From: Halomonas halophila
Lineage (GTDB): Bacteria; Pseudomonadota; Gammaproteobacteria; Pseudomonadales; Halomonadaceae
Length of the DNA stretch: 12,133 nucleotides
Direction: 5' to 3'
NCBI GenBank assembly: GCA_002433675.1
Contig: DJIP01000332.1
Coordinates: 2,792 to 14,924 of the forward strand
Shown here: piece after piece, positions 7,071 to 12,133 of the stretch
Layout of the letters: each line of letters starts with the position of its first letter
Numbering within the stretch: position 1 is the first letter of the stretch
Notes under the pieces: model-generated
Database searches by the model: none
The model's input: only the letters and a program-made list of their open reading frames with translations
What the model was told of the DNA's origin: nothing
Made by a program: the position numbers and the translations under genes

Positions 7071-7100
7071 TTGCCTATGAGGAAGTAGGGTACCTATCCT
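7071..7100 (+). promoter_or_regulatory. Candidate proximal promoter for the OmpA-family gene
   Basis: TTGCCT (7071-7076) and TATCCT (7095-7100), 18 bases apart, each match four of six consensus bases. The start would be near 7107 and the leader about 80 bases. It competes with the distal candidate; neither is compelling alone. Confidence 0.3.
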
Positions 7101-7188
7101 GTTTCTCGATCGGCACAACATTGGACCCGCTGAAGAACAGGGTTACCCGTATTCAGCATTGAGTGTCAGATAGAAGAAGGAGTCTTAC

Positions 7189-8001
7189 ATGAAAAAATCA
7201 ACGACTGGCTTGCTGCTCGGTTCTGCACTGGTTGTCGGCCTCTCCGGCTGCGCCAGCTCCGCCTCTCAGTCCTCCTCCGGCATGAGCGCATCTGACGCCA
7301 AGCCTTGGTACCAGCACCCGATGGTGTGTGGTATCGCCGGTGGTCTGATCGGCGGTGGTATCGGCTACGGCACCACCAGCGATGACGACGAAGAGACCGG
7401 CGCTGCTGTCGGCGCCACCGTCGGCACCGTGGCTGGCGCTCTGCTGTGTGCTGAGCCGAACAAGGAGCCGATGGACGCTCCGAAGGATTCCGACGGTGAC
7501 GGCGTCTACGACGCCAACGACCAGTGCCCGGGTACTCCGGCCGGTGTCGCCGTGGACGCAGTGGGTTGCCCGCTGGATTCCGACAACGATGGCGTGCCGG
7601 ACTTCCAGGACCAGTGCCCGGGTACTCCGGCTGGCGTCGAGGTCAACTCCCTGGGTTGCGAAAAGGACCTGGTCCTGCGTGACGTGAACTTCGAGTTCGA
7701 CTCTGCCGTTCTGACCGGTCAGGCCGAGCAGGTTCTGGCTGGTGTTGCCGAGCGTCTGCGCGCTAACCCGAACGTCGGCGTGCGCATCGAAGGTCACACC
7801 GACAGCGTCGGTTCCGACAGCTACAACAAGCAGCTGTCTCAGGAGCGTGCCGCTTCCGTTGCTCGCTTCCTGGCGAGCCAGGGTGTTCAGCCGAACCGCA
7901 TGCGTGCCATCGGTTACGGTGAAGAGCAGCCCATCGCGACCAACGACACCGATGCAGGTCGTGCGGAAAACCGTCGTGTGGAACTGGGTGAGTGGCAGTA
8001 A
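7189..8001 (+). CDS. OmpA-family outer-membrane lipoprotein with TSP3-like calcium repeats
   Basis: This 270-residue secreted protein has a signal peptide ending in the lipobox LSGC, so Cys21 is the likely lipidated residue. A Ser-rich linker and a Gly-zipper hydrophobic segment (about residues 48-85, with GGLIGGGIGYG) follow. Next come two tandem 30-residue Asp-rich repeats (100-129 and 130-159; DSDGDGVYDANDQCPGTPAGV type) with paired cysteines 113/127 and 143/157. The C-terminal OmpA domain binds peptidoglycan: GHTDSVG with Asp205 and LSQERA with Arg220 have the same 15-residue spacing as the diaminopimelate-binding pair of E. coli OmpA. It should tether the outer membrane to the wall. Strong SD AAGGAG and heavy use of CTG, GGT, CGT and AAC codons suggest high expression. 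There is no N-terminal beta-barrel, so it is not a classical OmpA porin. Confidence 0.93.
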   Translation: MKKSTTGLLLGSALVVGLSGCASSASQSSSGMSASDAKPWYQHPMVCGIAGGLIGGGIGYGTTSDDDEETGAAVGATVGTVAGALLCAEPNKEPMDAPKDSDGDGVYDANDQCPGTPAGVAVDAVGCPLDSDNDGVPDFQDQCPGTPAGVEVNSLGCEKDLVLRDVNFEFDSAVLTGQAEQVLAGVAERLRANPNVGVRIEGHTDSVGSDSYNKQLSQERAASVARFLASQGVQPNRMRAIGYGEEQPIATNDTDAGRAENRRVELGEWQ

Positions 8002-8022
8002 GTCTGTCCTGACCGAGTCCGT

Positions 8023-8040
8023 CTCGATCAGTTGATCGAG
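8023..8040 (+). repeat. Hairpin after the OmpA-family gene
   Basis: The arms CTCGATC (8023-8029) and GATCGAG (8034-8040) enclose a 4-base AGTT loop, 21 bases after the stop codon. No T-run follows. It probably belongs to the 3' untranslated region, protecting the abundant mRNA, ahead of the stronger hairpin at 8052. Confidence 0.45.
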
Positions 8041-8051
8041 CACGATGACAT

Positions 8052-8079
8052 CAGCGAGGCGCCTTCGGGCGCCTCGCTG
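8052..8079 (+). terminator. Strong UUCG-loop hairpin, probable terminator of the OmpA-family gene
   Basis: A perfect 12-base stem (arms 8052-8063 and 8068-8079, core GCGAGGCGCC) is closed by a TTCG tetraloop, the exceptionally stable cUUCGg type. The tract after it (CGTTGTGGG) is poor in T, so termination may be partial or Rho-assisted. It cleanly separates this gene from the thrS operon. Confidence 0.7.
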
Positions 8080-8154
8080 CGTTGTGGGTGATGGTGGCCT
8101 GTCTTGCCATCCCGCTCGCAAGGGGTGTAGTGACGCCCTTCGCAGGGGTAGAGC

Positions 8155-8173
8155 ATGGCGCCGATGGCGCCAT
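8155..8173. repeat. Inverted repeat ATGGCGCC / GGCGCCAT upstream of thrS
   Basis: Perfect 8-base arms (8155-8162 and 8166-8173) flank GAT. It lies 4 bases upstream of the candidate extended -10 of thrS. It could be an operator in the -35 region. If transcription starts further upstream, it could instead be an RNA hairpin comparable to the upstream domain of the E. coli thrS operator. Confidence 0.5.
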
Positions 8174-8176
8174 TTC

Positions 8177-8185
8177 TGATATTCT
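8177..8185 (+). promoter_or_regulatory. Candidate extended -10 promoter of thrS
   Basis: TGATATTCT fits the extended -10 form TGnTATnnT. No -35 consensus is present at the expected place, which is occupied by the inverted repeat 8155-8173; extended -10 promoters can work without one. The start would be near 8192, giving a thrS leader of about 77 bases. Confidence 0.45.
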
Positions 8186-8212
8186 ATGTCGCTGTTTCAC
8201 CCCTCGAATCCA

Positions 8213-8259
8213 TTTTGGCGACACGTGATCCCTGGTATGGATCACCACTGCGCACAAGG
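8213..8259 (+). promoter_or_regulatory. thrS translational operator with a tRNA-Thr anticodon-arm mimic
   Basis: The core hairpin at 8225-8245 has perfect 7-base arms GTGATCC and GGATCAC around the 7-base loop CTGGTAT. Read as tRNA positions 32-38, this loop is C-U-G-G-U-A-U: U33, anticodon GGU (Thr) and A37. Below it, after an internal loop, 8213-8220 can pair with 8251-8259 (one bulged A at 8254, two G-U pairs), which would occlude the Shine-Dalgarno AAGGA at 8256-8260. The thrS ATG is at 8269. In E. coli, ThrRS represses its own mRNA by binding a leader domain that mimics the tRNA-Thr anticodon arm. The match here is seen; the regulation is inferred by homology of design. Confidence 0.75.
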
Positions 8260-8268
8260 ACAGCTTGC

Positions 8269-10167
8269 ATGCCCATCGTGACACTGCCTGACGGCAGTCA
8301 GAGAACTTTCGATTCCCCCCTTAGCGTCATGGAACTGGCCGAGAGCATCGGCCCGGGACTTGCCAAGGCCTGCGTGGCCGGCAAGATCGACGGCGTATTG
8401 GTGGACGCCGCGGACCTGATCGAGACGGACGCCGAGGTGGCGATCCTGACCGCGCGTGATGAGGAAGGCCTGGAGATCATCCGGCATTCCTGTGCCCACC
8501 TGATCGGGCACGCGGTCAAGCAGCTCTACCCCGAGGCCAAGATGGCCATCGGCCCGGTGATCACCGACGGCTTCTATTACGACATCGATTTCGGCCAGTC
8601 GATCACCCCGGAAGACCTCGAGACCATCGAGAAGCGCATGAAGCAGCTGATCGATGAAGAGTACGACGTGGTCCGCGAATACGTCGATCGCGATGCCGCG
8701 ATGCTGGAATTCCTGCATCGTGATGAGCCCTATAAGCAGGAAATCGTGCGCGGGATTCCCGAAGGCGACACCATTCGCCTCTACCGCCACAAGGAATATA
8801 CCGACATGTGTCGTGGGCCCCACGTGCCCAACACGCGTCATCTCAAGGCGTTCAAGCTGACCAAGCTGGCCGGTGCTTACTGGCGCGGCAACGCCGACAA
8901 CGCCATGCTGACCCGCATCTACGGCACTGCCTGGGGCGACAAGAAGCAGCTCAAGGCCTACCTGCATCGCCTCGAGGAGGCCGAGAAGCGCGATCATCGC
9001 AAGCTGGCGCGTCGTCTTGACCTCTTCCACATGCAGGAAGAGGCGCCGGGCATGGTGTTCTGGCATCCCAATGGCTGGACCCTGTGGCAGCGCGTCGAGC
9101 ACTACATGCGCGGGGTCTACAAGGAGGGCGGCTATCAGGAGATTCGCTGCCCCCAGATCATGGATGTGTCGCTGTGGAAGAAGTCAGGCCACTGGGACAA
9201 CTATGCCGACGGCATGTTCTTCACCGAGTCGGAGAAGCGTGAGTACGCGCTCAAGCCGATGAACTGCCCGGGCCACGTCCAGGTGTTCAATTCCGGCCTG
9301 CGCAGCTACCGCGAACTGCCGGTGCGCTTCGGCGAATTCGGCGGCTGTCACCGTAATGAGCCGTCCGGCGCGCTGCACGGCATCATGCGAGTGCGCGCCT
9401 TCACCCAGGACGACGGCCACATCTTCTGTACCGAAGAGCAGGTGCAGCCCGAGGTGACCAGCTTCCATCGCCAGGCGCTCAAGGTCTACAGCGACTTTGG
9501 CTTCGAGGACATCGCGATCAAGATCGCCCTGCGCCCGGAAAAGCGCATCGGCGACGACGACACCTGGGATCGTGCCGAGAACGCCTTGCGTGGCGCGCTG
9601 GAGGCCTGTGGAGTCGAGTGGCAGGAACTGCCGGGCGAGGGCGCCTTCTATGGTCCCAAGATCGAGTATCATATGAAGGACTGCCTGGGCCGCGAGTGGC
9701 AGGTCGGCACCATGCAGGTGGACTTCATGATGCCCACGCGCCTGGGTGCCCAGTACGTGACCGAAGAGGGCGAGCGCAAGCCGCCGGTCATGCTGCACCG
9801 TGCCATCGTCGGTTCCATGGAGCGCTTCATCGGCATCCTGATCGAGCACTACGCCGGCGCCATGCCGCTGTGGCTCGCGCCGGAGCAGGCGGTGGTGATG
9901 ATTATCACCGATGCCCAGAAGGAATACGCCGAAACCTTGACCTCTCGGCTGCAAAAAATCGGTCTTCGCGTCAAGTCGGACTTGAGGAACGAGAAGATCG
10001 GCTTTAAAATTCGCGAGCATACGTTGCAGAAGGTACCCTATCTCCTGGTGGTCGGAGATAAGGAAGTAGAGGCCGACTCGGTGGCTGTGCGTACGCGCAG
10101 CGGCGAAAATCTGGGCACCATGACCGTGGACGCCTTTATTGAACGAGTTCGGGCCGAGCGGTACTAA
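8269..10167 (+). CDS. thrS: Threonyl-tRNA synthetase
   Basis: This 632-residue class II synthetase charges tRNA-Thr. Domains in order are an N-terminal TGS domain (about 1-62) and the editing domain with HxxxH at His73/His77 plus Cys181 and His185 (MCRGPH), which removes mischarged Ser. The catalytic core (about 243-530) has zinc ligands Cys333 (MNCPGH), His384 (DDGHIF) and His510 ([13 protein letters not shown]), each one residue below the E. coli numbers, and the motif 2 arginine in [12 protein letters not shown] (Arg362). The C-terminal anticodon-binding domain (about 535-632) includes VVMIITDAQ. The frame stays open to 8155, but ATG 8269 is the start: [10 protein letters not shown] is family-typical, and AAGGA at 8256-8260 gives an 8-base spacing. 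The leader carries the putative autoregulatory operator. infC follows in the same direction. Confidence 0.98.
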   Translation: MPIVTLPDGSQRTFDSPLSVMELAESIGPGLAKACVAGKIDGVLVDAADLIETDAEVAILTARDEEGLEIIRHSCAHLIGHAVKQLYPEAKMAIGPVITDGFYYDIDFGQSITPEDLETIEKRMKQLIDEEYDVVREYVDRDAAMLEFLHRDEPYKQEIVRGIPEGDTIRLYRHKEYTDMCRGPHVPNTRHLKAFKLTKLAGAYWRGNADNAMLTRIYGTAWGDKKQLKAYLHRLEEAEKRDHRKLARRLDLFHMQEEAPGMVFWHPNGWTLWQRVEHYMRGVYKEGGYQEIRCPQIMDVSLWKKSGHWDNYADGMFFTESEKREYALKPMNCPGHVQVFNSGLRSYRELPVRFGEFGGCHRNEPSGALHGIMRVRAFTQDDGHIFCTEEQVQPEVTSFHRQALKVYSDFGFEDIAIKIALRPEKRIGDDDTWDRAENALRGALEACGVEWQELPGEGAFYGPKIEYHMKDCLGREWQVGTMQVDFMMPTRLGAQYVTEEGERKPPVMLHRAIVGSMERFIGILIEHYAGAMPLWLAPEQAVVMIITDAQKEYAETLTSRLQKIGLRVKSDLRNEKIGFKIREHTLQKVPYLLVVGDKEVEADSVAVRTRSGENLGTMTVDAFIERVRAERY

Positions 10168-10211
10168 CGGGTAGGCGGCATGAGCCGCTCCCTCGTGTGA
10201 GGCTCTAGGCA

Positions 10212-10238
10212 CGCACCTTCCCAGCTCTCGCACCTTCC
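10212..10238 (+). repeat. Direct repeat CGCACCTTCC in the thrS-infC spacer
   Basis: The 10-base word CGCACCTTCC occurs at 10212-10221 and again at 10229-10238, 17 bases apart, in the 94-base untranslated spacer. The spacer also holds a short hairpin (GCGGC, ATGA, GCCGC; 10175-10188). The repeats are pyrimidine-rich and lie just before the infC Shine-Dalgarno; function unknown. Confidence 0.5.
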
Positions 10239-10261
10239 AAAGCTACAGTGGAGACGGAACC

Positions 10262-10801
10262 ATCAAGAGAAGCAACCCCAGAGGACGCCCCCAGGACAAG
10301 CGTCCGCCAATGAACGAGCGCATCACCGAAGATCAGGTCCGCCTGATCGCCAGCGACGGCGAACAGCTTGGCATCGTGGATACCCGCGACGCCCTTGAGC
10401 GTGCCGAAGCGGAAGGGATGGATCTCGTGCAGATTTCCAATGCCGATCCGATCGTCTGCAAGATCATGGATTACGGCAAGTTCGTCTTCGAGCAGAAGAA
10501 GCAGAAGGCTGCTCAGAAGAAGAAGCAGAAGCAAATCCAGGTCAAGGAAGTCAAATTCCGTCCTGGCACCGACGAGGGTGACTATCAGGTCAAGATGAAG
10601 AACCTGATTCGATTCCTCGAAGGTGGCGACAAGGGCAAGGTCACCCTGCGTTTCCGCGGGCGTGAAATGGCGCACCAGGACATCGGCCGCAAGCTGATGG
10701 AGCGGATCGCAGCGGATCTCGAGGAGATCGGGACCGTGGAATCCTTCCCCAAGATGGAAGGGCGCCAGATGATCATGATCATTGCCCCCAAGAAGAAGTG
10801 A
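10262..10801 (+). CDS. infC: Translation initiation factor IF-3, AUC start
   Basis: This 179-residue factor binds the 30S subunit, keeps it from joining 50S prematurely, and checks start codon and initiator tRNA. The IF3 signature is seen as [14 protein letters not shown], followed by the Lys-rich linker between N- and C-domains and the C-terminal [16 protein letters not shown] and [17 protein letters not shown]. The first in-frame ATG (10310) would remove 16 residues. In-frame ATC at 10262 gives [22 protein letters not shown], a basic N-terminus like that of other IF3s, and a length one short of E. coli's 180. GGAG at 10250-10253 lies 8 bases before it, whereas no good site precedes 10310. 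E. coli infC starts with AUU and is autoregulated through it; AUC would serve likewise. Confidence 0.93.
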   Translation: MKRSNPRGRPQDKRPPMNERITEDQVRLIASDGEQLGIVDTRDALERAEAEGMDLVQISNADPIVCKIMDYGKFVFEQKKQKAAQKKKQKQIQVKEVKFRPGTDEGDYQVKMKNLIRFLEGGDKGKVTLRFRGREMAHQDIGRKLMERIAADLEEIGTVESFPKMEGRQMIMIIAPKKK

Positions 10802-10822
10802 TCCGACGGCCGGTTCAACGAT

Positions 10823-10846
10823 TGGTCAGCCTCTGAAGGCTGGCCA
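10823..10846 (+). promoter_or_regulatory. Hairpin between infC and rpmI, candidate L20-responsive leader element
   Basis: The arms TGGTCAGCC (10823-10831) and GGCTGGCCA (10838-10846) form a 9-pair stem with one G-U and a 6-base TCTGAA loop. A short T-tract (TTTTCT, 10858-10863) follows only after 12 bases, so it is a poor intrinsic terminator. In E. coli, L20 represses rpmI-rplT by binding RNA structures in and upstream of this leader. That role here is inferred from position only. Confidence 0.4.
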
Positions 10847-10889
10847 TTGGCCCCGGATTTTCTAAAGAAACTCGAGCGGAGTTATTCTC

Positions 10890-11084
10890 ATGCCGAAGAT
10901 CAAGAGCAACAGCGGCGCTGCCAAGCGCTTCAAGAAGACTGCCAACGGCTTCAAGCACAAGCAGTCCTTCCGTAGTCACATTCTGACCAAGAAGTCCACC
11001 AAGCGTAAGCGTCAGCTGCGCGGCATGCAGCAGATCCACGACGCCGACAAGGCACTCGTGCGTCGCATGCTGCCGTACGTATAA
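10890..11084 (+). CDS. rpmI: 50S ribosomal protein L35
   Basis: This is a 64-residue, very basic ribosomal protein of the large subunit. It opens [21 protein letters not shown] with the family pattern (PKxKTxxxAAKRFKxT) and has the conserved [16 protein letters not shown] in the middle and RRMLPYV at the end; the length is typical. GGAG at 10878-10881 lies 8 bases before the ATG. It sits 88 bases after infC and 37 bases before rplT in the conserved infC-rpmI-rplT order. In E. coli its translation is repressed by L20 and coupled to rplT. Confidence 0.97.
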   Translation: MPKIKSNSGAAKRFKKTANGFKHKQSFRSHILTKKSTKRKRQLRGMQQIHDADKALVRRMLPYV

Positions 11085-11121
11085 ACCCTTGGTGAACCCC
11101 CTTTAACGTCAGGAGAGTGCT

Positions 11122-11475
11122 ATGACTCGTGTCAAGCGTGGTGTCGTCGCCCGTCGTCGTCACAAGAAGATCATGAAGCAGGCCAAGGGCTACTACGGTG
11201 CCCGTTCGCGCGTCTTTCGCGTAGCCAAGCAGGCCGTCATCAAGGCCGGCCAGTACGCGTACCGCGACCGTCGCCAGCGCAAGCGTCAGTTCCGTGCCCT
11301 GTGGATCCAGCGTATCAACGCCGGTGCCCGTCAGCATGGTCTGTCCTACAGCCGCTTCGTCGGTGGTCTGAAGAAGGCCGGTATCGAAATCGACCGCAAG
11401 GTCCTGGCTGACCTGGCCGTTCACGAGAAGGCAGCCTTTGCTGCCATCGTCGAGAAGGCCAAGGCTGCCCAGTAA
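11122..11475 (+). CDS. rplT: 50S ribosomal protein L20
   Basis: This 117-residue, basic protein binds 23S rRNA early in 50S assembly. The sequence is nearly family consensus throughout: [20 protein letters not shown], then [55 protein letters not shown], and [23 protein letters not shown] at 11111-11115 is 6 bases before the ATG. In E. coli, L20 also acts as the translational repressor of its own operon through the rpmI leader. Codon use is strongly biased (CGT, AAG, GGT), as expected for ribosomal proteins. A strong terminator follows 58 bases after the stop. Confidence 0.98.
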   Translation: MTRVKRGVVARRRHKKIMKQAKGYYGARSRVFRVAKQAVIKAGQYAYRDRRQRKRQFRALWIQRINAGARQHGLSYSRFVGGLKKAGIEIDRKVLADLAVHEKAAFAAIVEKAKAAQ

Positions 11476-11498
11476 GCGCGTTCGAACGATGAGCGACC

Positions 11499-11514
11499 TC
11501 TCCCCATGGGGAGA
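11499..11514 (+). repeat. Perfect palindrome TCTCCCCATGGGGAGA before the rplT terminator
   Basis: This 16-base perfect palindrome can fold as RNA with stem TCTCCC / GGGAGA and a CATG loop. Its left arm CTCTCCCC (11498-11505) can also pair with GGGGAAGAG (11536-11544, one bulged A), the left arm of the terminator. It could therefore serve as an antiterminator partner for pheS expression. Confidence 0.5.
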
Positions 11515-11533
11515 CGAGCGTTCATGATCGCCC

Positions 11534-11568
11534 CAGGGGAAGAGCAGCCGCTCTTCCCCTGTTTTTTT
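11534..11568 (+). terminator. Intrinsic terminator or attenuator between rplT and pheS
   Basis: A perfect 12-base-pair stem (arms CAGGGGAAGAGC 11534-11545 and GCTCTTCCCCTG 11550-11561) with a 4-base AGCC loop is followed directly by seven T residues (11562-11568). This is the best terminator in the window. Because pheS starts 84 bases later in the same direction, it may be an attenuator rather than an absolute end. I saw no strong promoter between it and pheS (TACTAT at 11597-11602 lacks a -35). Confidence 0.92.
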
Positions 11569-11624
11569 GGCGACCCCTTTTTCATCGCGATCTCTCTACT
11601 ATTGCGCGACCACTCCACCACTGA

Positions 11625-12133
<509 letters not shown>

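Larger units (their letters stand above)
6870..7188. other. Gene-free leader region upstream of the OmpA-family lipoprotein
   Basis: This 319-base stretch is visibly less GC-rich than its surroundings and has no credible gene. It contains a palindrome just after the DUF2489 stop (TCGAAC, 3-base gap, GTTCGA; 6876-6890), two further inverted repeats and two weak candidate promoters, listed separately. It ends with a strong Shine-Dalgarno AAGGAG (7177-7182), 6 bases before the ompA-like ATG. A long regulated 5' leader, or a small RNA, is possible but unproven. Confidence 0.6.

Noticed and set aside
6971..7162. 63-codon TTG-started frame in the ompA leader
   Set aside because: No properly spaced Shine-Dalgarno, TTG start, no recognisable features; it overlaps inverted repeats that better explain the region.
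8155..8268. Extended thrS start at ATG 8155
   Set aside because: The added 38 residues have no family counterpart; ATG 8269 has AAGGA at the right spacing, and the upstream bases form promoter and operator structures.
9184..10233. Minus-strand open frame of 349 codons within thrS
   Set aside because: Shadow of the conserved thrS coding sequence; no motif of its own.
11489..11527. 12-codon frame (MSDLSPWGDERS) before the terminator
   Set aside because: No Shine-Dalgarno and no Phe codon; likely chance.

Overview
This window reads as a GC-rich gammaproteobacterial chromosome, most like Halomonadaceae (Halomonas and relatives). The basis is the aa3 oxidase assembly cluster in a Pseudomonas/Halomonas-like order, an OmpA-type lipoprotein next to thrS, and near-textbook gammaproteobacterial IF3, L35 and L20. 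The taxon is an inference from gene order and protein style; no database was searched. I see no mobile element, CRISPR array, tRNA, rRNA or defence system. The genes are core genes, and the interesting signals are regulatory.

Bases 1-6246 build an A1-type aa3 cytochrome c oxidase. They hold the 3' end of ctaD (subunit I), ctaG (CuB insertion), ctaE (subunit III), a small antisense DUF2909 two-helix membrane protein, a SURF1 factor, a membrane-anchored SCO-like protein with a CX3C motif, ctaA (heme A synthase) and ctaB (heme O synthase). CtaB and CtaA make heme A, CtaG and possibly the SCO-like protein handle copper, and SURF1 helps insert heme. Several genes overlap by 4 or 8 bases, implying translational coupling. 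DUF2909 and SURF1 are divergent, with start codons that overlap in one CATG.

Bases 6247-8268 hold a DUF2489 single-helix membrane protein, a 319-base gene-free leader with inverted repeats, and a highly expressed OmpA-family lipoprotein that ends in a strong hairpin.

Bases 8155-12133 hold the translation operon thrS-infC-rpmI-rplT-pheS. The thrS leader carries a hairpin with a 7-base loop, CTGGTAT, that matches an anticodon loop of tRNA-Thr(GGU). It sits just upstream of the thrS ribosome binding site, which is the hallmark of ThrRS translational autoregulation. infC appears to start at a non-canonical AUC codon. A perfect intrinsic terminator, flanked by mutually exclusive pairing segments, separates rplT from pheS. 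PheS runs off the right edge.
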